A DNA stretch of 64,000 nt from contig OZ245940.1 in assembly GCA_965230045.1 (NCBI GenBank), forward strand, positions 3,968,001-4,032,000, read 5' to 3'. Below, one piece after another: positions 42,951 to 51,740 of this stretch; positions within the stretch are counted from its first letter, which is position 1, and each line of letters opens with the position of its first letter. A program made the translations under genes and the position numbers. Below the pieces are notes generated by a model. The model was not told where the DNA came from. It was given only the letters and a program-made list of their open reading frames with translations, and did not search any database. The stretch comes from G963662905 sp965230045. Lineage in GTDB: Bacteria > Bacteroidota > Bacteroidia > Bacteroidales > WRLA01.

Positions 42951-42980
42951 AAAGGTATAAAATCCTGTAAAACGCCCAAA
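42950..42980 (-). promoter_or_regulatory. Bacteroidota-type promoter of the aminotransferase gene
   Basis: On the minus strand TTTG (42980-42977) is followed, after exactly 19 bases, by TACCTTTG (42957-42950), matching the phylum's -33/-7 consensus and spacing. Confidence 0.72.
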
Positions 42981-42990
42981 ACAGGCACAA

Positions 42991-43026
42991 AAAAACTCCT
43001 GATTTTTTCAATCAGGAGTTTTTTTT
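42991..43026 (-). terminator. Terminator overlapping the stop of the Spy-like gene
   Basis: AAAACTCCTGATT pairs with AATCAGGAGTTTT (about 42992-43022), with T/A runs on both sides, so it could work in both directions. Its outer edge reaches the stop codon at 43025-43027. Confidence 0.85.
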
Positions 43027-43534
43027 AACGGTGACCGGGACCTCTTCCGTCACGCGGCCGCTTCCCTCGGAGCTCCTGAAGCAGAAAACGTTTAAAATTC
43101 CGCTCCACTTCATAATATTTGAGTACTTTCTGTGGCGGAAGTATTTCGCGCAAACCCTGATAAAATTCCTTATCAATCGCCTCCATTTGATTTAAATGGT
43201 TTTGATATAAGTCTAAAACAGCATTTGCTTTATCATCGGAATAATCCAGCACATTTGCATCACGGAGTTTTTTGACCATTTCATTTTCATGAAAAGAATG
43301 TTTTGCATCCTCCTTTCTTTTTTCATGCTCGTTATACAAAGGCCAAAAAGCTGCAGCTTCTTCCGGGCTCATTTCCAATTTATTAGTAATATAGGCCGTT
43401 TTTTTGGCCTGCATCCGCTCTTTTTGCTTTTCGGAAAATACCGCTTGGTCACCGGGTTCATCGCCATGCTGCCCAAAGGAAGCCGACTGAAAAAAGATGA
43501 ACAATGCTGAAAAGGCTAAAATATATTTTTTCAT
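43025..43534 (-). CDS. Periplasmic Spy/CpxP-like helical protein
   Basis: The 169-residue product begins with a signal peptide (to about residue 21, ending near ASFGQ). The mature part is helical and Glu/Lys-rich: FSEKQKERMQAKKTAYI, KLEMSPEEAAAFWPLY and LREILPPQKVLKYYEVERNFK, the arrangement of LTxxQ/Spy-type metal or misfolding sensors. The end is Arg/Gly-rich. It is the last gene behind an ECF sigma factor and a membrane protein, so it probably works in that envelope-stress group. ATG 43534 starts the signal. Confidence 0.75.
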   Translation of the reverse strand: MKKYILAFSALFIFFQSASFGQHGDEPGDQAVFSEKQKERMQAKKTAYITNKLEMSPEEAAAFWPLYNEHEKRKEDAKHSFHENEMVKKLRDANVLDYSDDKANAVLDLYQNHLNQMEAIDKEFYQGLREILPPQKVLKYYEVERNFKRFLLQELRGKRPRDGRGPGHR

Positions 43535-43545
43535 AAGGCACAAAA

Positions 43546-43986
43546 TTACATATCATAAATTAAATCCAAAGAAACATCATTATCCACAAGGTAATTTATT
43601 ATTCCCGAAGTATCGGATTCCAATGCCGATATTTCAAAATTAATTCCAATCTCTAAGTCATATGCCGAATCTCCTTCAAGGAAATCCATTATTTCATATT
43701 CGGATAGATCATTCAGGACAAAGGATGTTTCCATACCCGTTTGATAGTCAGCAACATCCGAGGCAGTGGACATCTGCAGCACTGCCCATGAAACTGCCAC
43801 TAAAAGTAAAACAGCGGCAGCAGCATATTTCATGTATCCAATATAGATATGATTCCGGCCCTCTTTTTTAGAAATCCGATTCCTGACTTCATTTTCCAGT
43901 GAGTCAAAATATGCTTCCGGAGCTTTAAAAGGCTCCTTTTTAAGCCTTTCTGATTCTATTTGCAAAATATCCTTTCTTGTTTTCAT
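43546..43986 (-). CDS. Single-pass membrane protein, probable anti-sigma factor
   Basis: The 146-residue protein has a cytoplasmic N-terminal part with KAPEAYFDSLENEVRNRI (about 19-36), a helix found in small anti-sigma proteins of Bacteroidota, one transmembrane helix (MKYAAAAVLLLVAVSWAVL, about 52-70) and an acidic periplasmic part. It sits between an ECF sigma gene (33 bases) and the Spy-like gene (11 bases), a common layout for sigma control. The first in-frame start is a TTG; the ATG at 43986 is preferred. Confidence 0.65.
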   Translation of the reverse strand: MKTRKDILQIESERLKKEPFKAPEAYFDSLENEVRNRISKKEGRNHIYIGYMKYAAAAVLLLVAVSWAVLQMSTASDVADYQTGMETSFVLNDLSEYEIMDFLEGDSAYDLEIGINFEISALESDTSGIINYLVDNDVSLDLIYDM

Positions 43987-44019
43987 GATTACCTCCAATT
44001 ACTATGACAAATTAAAAAG

Positions 44020-44577
44020 CTAATCGTTTAAAGTAGCCAGCATATGTTTTTCGATCTTTTTAACGGCATGATGGTAGGATGCTTTCAAAGCACCTTCGGA
44101 TGTTCCGAGTATTTTTGACATTTGCCCATACTTAAGTTCATCAAAATATTTCATATTAAAGACAACACGTTGTTTTTCAGGAAGCTTTAATATTGCTTTT
44201 TGTAATTCCTTTTGCAGTTCATCGCCATCAAAATCATTTTGGTCGAGCTTTTGTTCCAGTTGATGTTCATAATCGTTTATCGGCAAAAAGAATCTGCGGC
44301 TTTTTTTCTTAAGAAGGTTCAATGACTCGTTTGTTGCGATACGGTAAATCCACGTAAAAAAGCCGGATTCTGCACGGAAGCTGTCCATATTGTTCCATAC
44401 TTTTATAAAAGTATTCTGCACCACATCATTGGCATCATCATGATCAATTACAATCCGGCGCACATGGTAATAGACCCGTTCCTGATATTCATTCATCAGA
44501 TAACGGAAAGTTTTGTCGCGATCATAATTTCCATCGCGTATCCAATCCAATAGTTGTTGTTCCTGATCGTGCTGCAA
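44020..44577 (-). CDS. ECF-type RNA polymerase sigma factor
   Basis: The 185-residue protein has the two sigma-70 regions: region 2 with YQERVYYHVRRIVIDHDDANDVVQNTFIKVW and FFTWIYRIATNESLNLLKKK (about 30-95), and region 4 with LPEKQRVVFNMKYFDELKYGQMSKILGTSEGALKASYHHA (helix-turn-helix). The only start in the correct place is TTG 44577; no ATG precedes region 2 except one inside it (MNEYQERV), so the start may be TTG or another rare codon. It heads a three-gene group with a membrane protein and a Spy-like protein. Confidence 0.88.
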   Translation of the reverse strand: MQHDQEQQLLDWIRDGNYDRDKTFRYLMNEYQERVYYHVRRIVIDHDDANDVVQNTFIKVWNNMDSFRAESGFFTWIYRIATNESLNLLKKKSRRFFLPINDYEHQLEQKLDQNDFDGDELQKELQKAILKLPEKQRVVFNMKYFDELKYGQMSKILGTSEGALKASYHHAVKKIEKHMLATLND

Positions 44578-44683
44578 ATCCGAGTTTTTTATTCCAAGCC
44601 CTATGCAAAATCATTGCAGGCTAAAAGCTTTATCGACAATATGACATTCAGATTCCGCAATAGTTTAATTGCTGTCAAAAGAA

Positions 44684-46087
44684 TTATCTTCCGCCAAATT
44701 GCGCTTCAATACCCGTTGTTAAGCCAGAGCGCACTTCAAAATCACGCTCGAAAGTAAATAAAATCCTATGCGCATACACACTGCGCCAAACTATTTTATA
44801 ATGTCCCGGCATTAAAGGATAAAGCCGGGTATCAGGATTTTTGACATCAATATTTTTAATCCATATCATCTCATTGCCCTGCAATTGAAAGAGCGCGCCC
44901 TTACCTCCGGCATTATATTTAATTGCTGCATATCCCGGGCTGGGCACCTCTACAATAGTAGTATGGTTCTGGCTTACAACAACATTGTTGATATTAAACC
45001 GTGGATTTACGAGCACTTCAATATCAAAGGCACCTGTGCGGTAGCGCTCGGTTTGCCCCAGATCCTGCACAGTAAGTATTTCATTTTTACCATGCTGACG
45101 TATCAGGCAACTAATATTTGTAGTAAAAAACCGCCCTTTACCTTTTTCTTTTATGCGCAAATAACCTGTTGCGGCTTCAGCCGGAAGATAATTATGAATA
45201 CCTGATTGAAGCACAATACTATCTGTGCGCGTTGGGGGAACCGTATGCACCAGAAGGTCGTAAGCCTGAAGCGGATCAATAACGATTGTATCCGGAACAC
45301 CTTTATGGTTAAGGGTTTGCACATAGTTGCGTACAATTTTACCGGTACGGTTTTCTATGATTGAAAACACCACATCTGTTTCGCGTGGATTACCGTAAGC
45401 ATCCAGGATATTCACCTGCGCAGAAGTTTTATTTAACACATTGGTAACCACAATATCCAAGGCAGAACGAAAATTATCCTCAGTGGAAGCATCGAGATAG
45501 GTCCCCACACATTCAAAAGCCCTTGAAAAATCACCGCCCACACCAATAACAAAAGGGCGCAGGAATATGCCTTGCTGCTGTAATTTCAGGCTGACTGCAC
45601 ATGGATCACCACCACATTCTTCAATTCCATCTGTAATTAACACAACGATATTGCGGCAATTATCGCAAGCAGGAAAATCGTTGACCGATTGTTCGAGTGA
45701 ATACGCTATAGGTGTTGTTCCGTTGGGCCTCAGCTGTTTCAGCACTTCTTTGATGCGCGGCACGTTATTGTTGGCAAAAGGGACTTCAAGTTTGGAGTCG
45801 GTACATACCTGTGGCGGGTAATGATGCTGATGACCATAAACGCGCAAAGCTATTTGCAAATCAGGAACAGACTTCAGGCTGTCGAGCATTTTAACAAAAA
45901 GCCTTCGTGCTATATTGAATTTAATATCGCTCTGCCACCTTCCGGCCATGCTCTGCGAGGCATCAAAAACAAATAACATCCGTGTAATTTCCTTATTATC
46001 ACCCATATCCTGAGCACCCAGGCTGCTGCATGATAAACCGGAAAATAAAACTAAAACATATATTATCGTCGCCCGTATTCTTACCAT
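44684..46087 (-). CDS. VWA-domain lipoprotein
   Basis: The 467-residue protein has a signal and lipobox (GLSCSS) near residue 20, then a von Willebrand factor A domain (about 33-215) with MIDAS residues DASQS and TDGIEECGGD. The remainder (about 220-467) is beta-rich with repeated units (YGNPRETDVVFSI, ATGYLRIKEKGKG, VPSPGYAAIKY). It is likely attached to the outer membrane or surface. Binding partners are unknown. ATG 46087 is preferred over GTG 46090. Confidence 0.82.
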   Translation of the reverse strand: MVRIRATIIYVLVLFSGLSCSSLGAQDMGDNKEITRMLFVFDASQSMAGRWQSDIKFNIARRLFVKMLDSLKSVPDLQIALRVYGHQHHYPPQVCTDSKLEVPFANNNVPRIKEVLKQLRPNGTTPIAYSLEQSVNDFPACDNCRNIVVLITDGIEECGGDPCAVSLKLQQQGIFLRPFVIGVGGDFSRAFECVGTYLDASTEDNFRSALDIVVTNVLNKTSAQVNILDAYGNPRETDVVFSIIENRTGKIVRNYVQTLNHKGVPDTIVIDPLQAYDLLVHTVPPTRTDSIVLQSGIHNYLPAEAATGYLRIKEKGKGRFFTTNISCLIRQHGKNEILTVQDLGQTERYRTGAFDIEVLVNPRFNINNVVVSQNHTTIVEVPSPGYAAIKYNAGGKGALFQLQGNEMIWIKNIDVKNPDTRLYPLMPGHYKIVWRSVYAHRILFTFERDFEVRSGLTTGIEAQFGGR

Positions 46088-46224
46088 CACATACTTTTCT
46101 AATAAATTGCGTCCTACTTCATACGTGATTTTTCGGAAAATGTTTTATCAAAAGTCTGATTTCGTACTATTTCCATTTATTCGCATTAAATCACTAATAG
46201 CAGAAGCAGTATGAAATGCTTTTT

Positions 46225-46232
46225 TATTTTTG
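46225..46232 (+). promoter_or_regulatory. Putative -7 element TATTTTTG before the GH3-beta-lactamase gene
   Basis: TATTTTTG lies 14 bases before the ATG at 46247. Because the -7 element falls inside the longer in-frame reading that starts at 46211, the ATG at 46247 is the better start. Confidence 0.5.
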
Positions 46233-46246
46233 CAAAAAGATTAAGC

Positions 46247-49210
46247 ATGACGCTCATAAAACACACAATATCCTCCTTCATCCTTTTAGTGATCATTTCC
46301 TTAAACCTGTTAGCGCAAAAAAACGAGGACAGTCTGTCGCTTCAATTGGCAAAAAGCTGGGCAGATTCAGTAATGGCAGAAATGAGCATCGAACAAAAAG
46401 CGGCACAATGCATATTCCTGCGGGTTTACAGCAATAAAAAAGAATCGGATTACAAAGAAATTGACTACATAATCAACAAATACGGGATTGGCGGGATGGT
46501 ATTTTTCCAAGGCAACCCCTACCAACAGGGTATTTTAACAAAACGCTGGCAGGAAATCAGCAAGATCCCCCTGTTTATCAGTATGGATGCCGAAACCGGC
46601 TTGGGATGGCGGTTAAAAGGCACATTTTCTTATCCCAACCAAATGACATTAGGGGCATTACAGAACAATTCCTATATCAAAAGAATGGGCAAACAAATCG
46701 GACGAAAACTCAGAGCCCTCGGCGTTCAGATAAATTTTGCACCGGTTGCAGATGTGAACAACAATGAAAACAACCCGGTAATCAACGCACGTTCATTTGG
46801 GGATAATCCCAGGCGCGTTGCAGAAAAATGCACCGCTTTTGTTGATGGCCTTGAAAGCTGCAATATTATGCCAGTAGCCAAGCATTTTCCCGGACATGGT
46901 GATACAGACAGTGACAGTCATTACAGCCTTCCTGTTATCAAACACAACAGGCAACGCCTGGACAGCATTGAACTCCTGCCCTTCAGGGAATTAATTGACC
47001 ATAAAATTGAAGCCATCATGACAGGGCATCTTTATGTACCTGAACTACAAGACAGCCTGAAACTCCCCTCCTCCATGTCGGAAAAAATTGTGAAACAACT
47101 CTTACAACAAGAACTTGGATTTCAAGGACTGATTATAACCGATGGCCTGGATATGGCCGGAGCCAGTGCACGACTTCGTCCCGGACAGGCAGCTTTGAAT
47201 GCTTTGATGGCAGGAAACGACATTCTGCTAATTCCTGAAAATATCCCGGCCAGCATCAAAGCAATTAAAAAATCAATACAGAAAGGAAACTACAGCGAAA
47301 CAGAATTGAACCAACATTGCCGAAAAATATTGGCGCACAAGTATTTGCATGGTCTCAACAAAAAAAACCTTCCTGATTTAAAAGCTATTAAACCTGCATT
47401 AAACACAGCCGAAGACAGACTTTTAAGATCACAGATTTTTGAAAATGCCATAAGCTTGTTGAAAAATGAAAACGAAATAATCCCATTTCTCAATGATGAA
47501 GCAGACACCCATATTGCCGTATTGAATATTGATGAGCGCAGAAGGAATTATTTCAATAATGAATTCAAAAAACAGCAAAAGGCTGATTTCTACACTTTCA
47601 ATTCCAAAAAAACGACTCTTCAGGACAAAACACAACTGCTGCGCGACTTAAAATCCTATGACTTTATTGTTGTAAATTTCCTTAATACCGATAATCGTCC
47701 ATCCAAAAATTTTGGAATCAGTGAAGAAAGCATCCGGCTTGTCAATCAATTGCAACTTCAAAACAAATTGATATTAAATTTCTTCACCAGTCCATATGCG
47801 CTTCGGTTTTTCAAGAATGAGGTAAACATTGAAGCCATTTGCGTATCCTATCAATATCTGGCTGATGCCCAGAAAGCCAGCGCAAAAATCCTCTGCGGTG
47901 AGCTGGCTGCAAAAGGAAAACTTCCTGTGGCAGCCAATGAAAAGTACCCCAGTGGAAGCGGCATCGAAACTTTAATTGAAAGTCCTTTGGAAGCCGGTTC
48001 TGCCGCACACGAACTCATCGACCCAAATGATTTAAAACCCATTGATACAATAATCCAAAACGGCCTGGATTCCATGGCTTATCCCGGCGGTCAGGTTTTG
48101 ATTGCCCGAAACGGCAAGATAATTTACGATCGTTCGTTTGGCTACCTCAGCAACGGCAGATTACAAAAAACCAATTCCGCCAATATATATGATTTGGCAT
48201 CCCTGACAAAAATACTCGCCACAACACTGGCTGTCATGAAGTTACAGGAAGACAGCACCATTAATATAAACAAACCATTATCCGATTACCTTCCTTTCCT
48301 CAAGGGAAGCAACAAAGAAGGCATTAGCATCAAAAAAATAATGGCTCATCAGGCGCGGCTCGAACCCTGGATTCCTTTTTACTTAGAAACCATTACCGAA
48401 GAAGGCCGACCCGACAGCCTTTTGTATCGCAGCCAAAAACAAGACCTTTATGAAATCCGGGTAGCCGACAGTCTATATTTGCTCAATAGCTATCGCGATA
48501 CAATTTTCCAAAGGATTTTCGAATCAGAACTTCTCGAAAAAGATGAATACAAATACAGCGACCTCGGGTTTTATATGCTTAAGGAAGCTATAGAAAAAAT
48601 TATCAATCAAAAATTCGAGCTTTGGATCGATTCTGTTTTTTATCGTCCAATGGGTTTAAATTCTTTAAGCTTTCTACCCAGGGAGCGCTTTCCAAGAGAG
48701 CTCATCGCGCCCACTGAAAACGATACTTTTTTCCGTTTTCAGTTAATCCGGGGCGATGTGCACGACTATGGAGCTGCAATGCTCGGTGGCGTTTGTGGCC
48801 ATGCAGGCTTGTTTGGCAATGCACATGATGTTGCTGCACTTATGCAGATGCTACTGCAGGGCGGTATTTACAATGGAAAAAAATACCTGAATACTGAAAC
48901 CATCGAACAGTTTACCAAATATCAATTCCCCGAAAAAGACAACCGCAGGGGACTTGGATTTGACAAGCCGCCCCTTGAAAACGACGGCCTCGGGCCTGTG
49001 TGCATCAGCGCACCGCCCGAAAGCTTTGGCCACAGTGGTTTTACAGGAACATACACTTGGGCCGACCCCAAAAACAATTTGGTTTACGTTTTTATTTGCA
49101 ACAGGATAAACCCGAGCGCTTCCAATCGTGTTTTAATTGAAAATAATATCCGAACACGCATTCAGCAAGTAATTTATAATGCGATCGGGAAAGGAGAAAA
49201 GAAATACTAA
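46247..49210 (+). CDS. GH3 beta-N-acetylhexosaminidase fused to a class C beta-lactamase-like domain
   Basis: The 987-residue secreted protein (signal peptide ending LNLLAQ) has an N-terminal glycoside hydrolase family 3 domain of the NagZ kind (about 30-370). KHFPGHGDTDSDSH (about 211-224) carries the His-Asp dyad and ITDGLDMAG the nucleophile Asp near 300. A linking GH3 C-terminal-like region (about 370-570) follows. The last third is a serine hydrolase of the beta-lactamase/EstB type: LASLTKIL (SxxK, near 650), YSDLGFY (Y-S-D) and HSGFTG. Such fusions are common in Bacteroidota and are thought to cut peptidoglycan-derived sugars and esters or peptides in the periplasm. Confidence 0.88.
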   Translation: MTLIKHTISSFILLVIISLNLLAQKNEDSLSLQLAKSWADSVMAEMSIEQKAAQCIFLRVYSNKKESDYKEIDYIINKYGIGGMVFFQGNPYQQGILTKRWQEISKIPLFISMDAETGLGWRLKGTFSYPNQMTLGALQNNSYIKRMGKQIGRKLRALGVQINFAPVADVNNNENNPVINARSFGDNPRRVAEKCTAFVDGLESCNIMPVAKHFPGHGDTDSDSHYSLPVIKHNRQRLDSIELLPFRELIDHKIEAIMTGHLYVPELQDSLKLPSSMSEKIVKQLLQQELGFQGLIITDGLDMAGASARLRPGQAALNALMAGNDILLIPENIPASIKAIKKSIQKGNYSETELNQHCRKILAHKYLHGLNKKNLPDLKAIKPALNTAEDRLLRSQIFENAISLLKNENEIIPFLNDEADTHIAVLNIDERRRNYFNNEFKKQQKADFYTFNSKKTTLQDKTQLLRDLKSYDFIVVNFLNTDNRPSKNFGISEESIRLVNQLQLQNKLILNFFTSPYALRFFKNEVNIEAICVSYQYLADAQKASAKILCGELAAKGKLPVAANEKYPSGSGIETLIESPLEAGSAAHELIDPNDLKPIDTIIQNGLDSMAYPGGQVLIARNGKIIYDRSFGYLSNGRLQKTNSANIYDLASLTKILATTLAVMKLQEDSTININKPLSDYLPFLKGSNKEGISIKKIMAHQARLEPWIPFYLETITEEGRPDSLLYRSQKQDLYEIRVADSLYLLNSYRDTIFQRIFESELLEKDEYKYSDLGFYMLKEAIEKIINQKFELWIDSVFYRPMGLNSLSFLPRERFPRELIAPTENDTFFRFQLIRGDVHDYGAAMLGGVCGHAGLFGNAHDVAALMQMLLQGGIYNGKKYLNTETIEQFTKYQFPEKDNRRGLGFDKPPLENDGLGPVCISAPPESFGHSGFTGTYTWADPKNNLVYVFICNRINPSASNRVLIENNIRTRIQQVIYNAIGKGEKKY

Positions 49211-50101
49211 ATGGGACATCATCACGATAGTAAAGGAGGCAAATTACTGCTCACAATTTTCTTAAACCTGCTCATCACTGCGGCAGAATTTGCTGGAGGC
49301 TTGGTATCAGGCAGCCTGGCTCTGATTTCGGATGCCTTTCACAATCTAAGCGATGCCTTATCATTAATAATCAGTTATTTTGCAAGGAAAATAGGACAAA
49401 AACAAGCTGACAAAAAAAGGACTTTTGGGTACAAACGTGCTGAAATACTGGCAGCGCTGTTTAATGCTTCTTTGTTATTTGGCGTAAGCCTTTTTTTAAT
49501 AGCCGAGGCATACGAACGGTTTTTCCAGCCGTTGGACGTCCAAACCAACATCATGCTTTGGGTTGCCTCCATAGGCCTTGTGGCCAATATTTTATCAATG
49601 CTCCTGCTGCATTCGTTTAAAAAAGGCAGCCTGAACATCCGTTCGGCTTATCTCCATATGCTGGGCGACACACTTTCTTCGTTGGCCGTTATTTTTGGAG
49701 GATTATTGATGCTCTTCTTTGATATTTTCTGGATCGATCCGCTCATTACCCTGTTGATAGCCCTTTATCTTATGTGGGAAAGCTGGAAAATCATACGGCA
49801 GTCGGGCAATATCCTCCTGCAATCCAGTCCGGCAGGGATTAATTTACACACAATTTGCAAGAAAATTGAACAAATACCGCAAATTGAAGGTATTCATCAT
49901 GTTCACATTTGGCAACTTGACGAAAATGAAATCCACTTTGAAGCCCATATCGACCTCCGGGAAGATTTAAAGGTTTCGGAACTGGAACCATTGAAAGAAA
50001 AGGCAGATGCAGTACTTTTGAATGATTTTAACATCAATCATACAACTTATCAATTTGAATATAACAGCAAACACCCTAAAGAAATATTAAATAAAGACTA
50101 A
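49211..50101 (+). CDS. Cation diffusion facilitator (CDF) transporter
   Basis: The 296-residue membrane protein exports divalent metal ions, most likely zinc, in exchange for protons. It has a His-rich start (MGHHHDSKGGK), six membrane helices (about 12-185) with the CDF metal sites SDAFHNLSDA (HxxxD, about 41-50) and HMLGDTLSS (HxxxD, about 147-155), and a cytoplasmic C-terminal ferredoxin-like domain (EGIHHVHIWQLDENEIHFEAHI). Its start codon is at the base after the upstream stop codon. Confidence 0.93.
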   Translation: MGHHHDSKGGKLLLTIFLNLLITAAEFAGGLVSGSLALISDAFHNLSDALSLIISYFARKIGQKQADKKRTFGYKRAEILAALFNASLLFGVSLFLIAEAYERFFQPLDVQTNIMLWVASIGLVANILSMLLLHSFKKGSLNIRSAYLHMLGDTLSSLAVIFGGLLMLFFDIFWIDPLITLLIALYLMWESWKIIRQSGNILLQSSPAGINLHTICKKIEQIPQIEGIHHVHIWQLDENEIHFEAHIDLREDLKVSELEPLKEKADAVLLNDFNINHTTYQFEYNSKHPKEILNKD

Positions 50102-50117
50102 CCCAAGTACAAAAACG

Positions 50118-50198
50118 ATGAATTACCAAACAAAATCCATTCTTTTCTGGATCCTGAGCTTTATTCTTATGGCATCGCTGGCAATTTTCCAGCGATGA
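50118..50198 (+). CDS. Short signal-anchor ORF, probably the displaced N-terminus of the next gene
   Basis: ATG 50118 opens a 26-codon reading frame, MNYQTKSILFWILSFILMAS and so on, ending in FQR then TGA at 50196-50198. It is a good signal anchor. The next gene's ATG (50195) overlaps this stop by four bases but in another frame. In related proteins I know of, a signal anchor ending in YQR runs straight into MTGPTYP; here the same join is out of frame by one base. Either the sequence contains a frameshift or the two parts are translated as coupled ORFs. Confidence 0.55.
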   Translation: MNYQTKSILFWILSFILMASLAIFQR

Positions 50199-50944
50199 CC
50201 GGCCCCACATACCCTGTGAAAGGAACGATTGATATTGATGGGCAAAATATTTCCTATAAACTACTTCGATCAAGTGAAAGCGGGGCACCTGCCATTAACC
50301 TGTTTGATACTGAAGGAAACATTGAAATTACCGGAAGCTATTCATACCGAAGGCTGAACAGCCCTGATGACTGGACAGAAAAAAAGATGCAAATGGTTGA
50401 CGGAAAGCTGGAGATGCAAATCCCATCGCAGCCCGCAGCAGGAAAAGTAGCCTATAAAATTGAACTTACCAAAGAAGGCCGCACATTTCAACTGACCGAA
50501 AAAGCTATTGTTATTCGTTTTAAAGGAGCAGTGCCCGCATCTGTTTTAATTCCCCACATATTTTTTATGTTTTTTGCCATGATGTTCTCACTCCGCACAG
50601 GTATTGAAGCTTTGATACGGGGCAAAAGGATTTTGTCCTATACCTTCATCACGACCCTGCTCCTGTTGGTTGGCGGCTTGATCCTTGGCCCGATTGTACA
50701 GAAATATGCTTTTGACGCTTACTGGACAGGCTGGCCAATGGGTAAAGACCTCACAGACAACAAACTGCTTTTTGGTTTTATCATGTGGGCCGTAGCTTCC
50801 TTCAAGGCATATCAAAACCCAAAACACCGCGTCTGGGTCATTGCTGCATCCATAGCTTTATTACTTGTTTATCTGATACCGCACAGTATGTTTGGTTCGG
50901 AACTGGATTATGAAAGCGGACAGGTGATCACCGGAAACAAATAA
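50195..50944 (+). CDS. Membrane protein of unknown function, probably missing its signal-anchor in frame
   Basis: The 249-residue product begins MTGPTYPVKGTIDIDGQ. An extracytoplasmic beta-type domain (about 1-100) precedes four hydrophobic segments (about 107-125, 140-165, 185-205, 212-230; HIFFMFFAMMFSLRTGIEAL, LLLLVGGLILGPIV). The lone N-terminal start without any signal sequence is odd for a domain that must be exported, which supports a frameshift with 50118-50198. It precedes a rhomboid protease by one base. No specific function is known. Confidence 0.8.
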   Translation: MTGPTYPVKGTIDIDGQNISYKLLRSSESGAPAINLFDTEGNIEITGSYSYRRLNSPDDWTEKKMQMVDGKLEMQIPSQPAAGKVAYKIELTKEGRTFQLTEKAIVIRFKGAVPASVLIPHIFFMFFAMMFSLRTGIEALIRGKRILSYTFITTLLLLVGGLILGPIVQKYAFDAYWTGWPMGKDLTDNKLLFGFIMWAVASFKAYQNPKHRVWVIAASIALLLVYLIPHSMFGSELDYESGQVITGNK

Positions 50945-50945
50945 T

Positions 50946-51560
50946 ATGATCAGCATCATTATCATCGGGATAACAATTGTTGTATCCATTATTGCATTTC
51001 AGCAAAGCAAATGGTTTGACTTGTTAAAATTCAACCCCTGGTTCATTAAAAATTCACAGGAATACTGGCGATTCTTGTCCTACGGCCTCGTTCATGCAGA
51101 TTACTGGCATTTGTTTGTCAATATGTTTGTGTTATATTCATTTGGCCGTGCAACAGAATTATACTTTGAGCTTATATTTGACTCAAAATCATGGTTTTAC
51201 TTTTTGTTATTGTATATCGGGGGACTGGGATTATCCGTATTATCGGCTTTTGGGAAGCATAAGGATAATGTGTATTACAATGCCGTTGGTGCCAGTGGTG
51301 CTGTTTCTGCGGTCGTATTTTCCAGTATTGTTTTCAATCCCCTGGCCGGTATTCGCTTTTTTTTCATCCCGATTGATATTCCGGCTGTGGTTTTTGGCGC
51401 ACTATATTTGGTCTATTCGGCCTATATGAGCAAAAAAGCCAACGATAATATTGGCCATGATTCCCATTTCTGGGGAGCTGTTTATGGTCTTGTTTTTACA
51501 TTGATTTTAAAACCATCGCTGGGATTGCATTTTCTTCATGAAATTGGCATCAGCTTATAG
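50946..51560 (+). CDS. Rhomboid-family intramembrane serine protease
   Basis: The 204-residue protein has six membrane segments. The catalytic Ser is in the GASGAVSAV motif and the catalytic His is in the last helix (GHDSHFWGAVYGL). HLFVNMFVLYSFG with the Asn-Met element is another rhomboid mark. Rhomboids cut substrates inside the membrane; substrates here are unknown. It begins one base after the upstream membrane protein, suggesting one transcript. Confidence 0.92.
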   Translation: MISIIIIGITIVVSIIAFQQSKWFDLLKFNPWFIKNSQEYWRFLSYGLVHADYWHLFVNMFVLYSFGRATELYFELIFDSKSWFYFLLLYIGGLGLSVLSAFGKHKDNVYYNAVGASGAVSAVVFSSIVFNPLAGIRFFFIPIDIPAVVFGALYLVYSAYMSKKANDNIGHDSHFWGAVYGLVFTLILKPSLGLHFLHEIGISL

Positions 51561-51686
51561 GCAAAAAAATTTAGCATACGTTTCCTTCCTGATTGCAAGC
51601 ACTCCAAGAGGATTAAGATGAATCTTTCATTGCGGATCCTCCCCTACCGTAATGGATGATTCAGTTAGATTAATATGAAATACCGG

Positions 51687-51731
51687 ATTCAAATCCAGCA
51701 ATTCATTAAAATTACTGGATTAGAATCCAAC
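51687..51731. repeat. Left copy of a hairpin direct repeat flanking the ATPase gene
   Basis: A 35-base core (51687-51721) is identical to 52912-52946. It contains an inverted repeat: ATTCAAATCCAG at one side and CTGGATT-A-GAATCC at the other, giving a stem of about 12 with one mismatch. It ends ten bases before the ATPase gene's stop side. Confidence 0.9.
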
Positions 51732-51740
51732 AAATAACAT

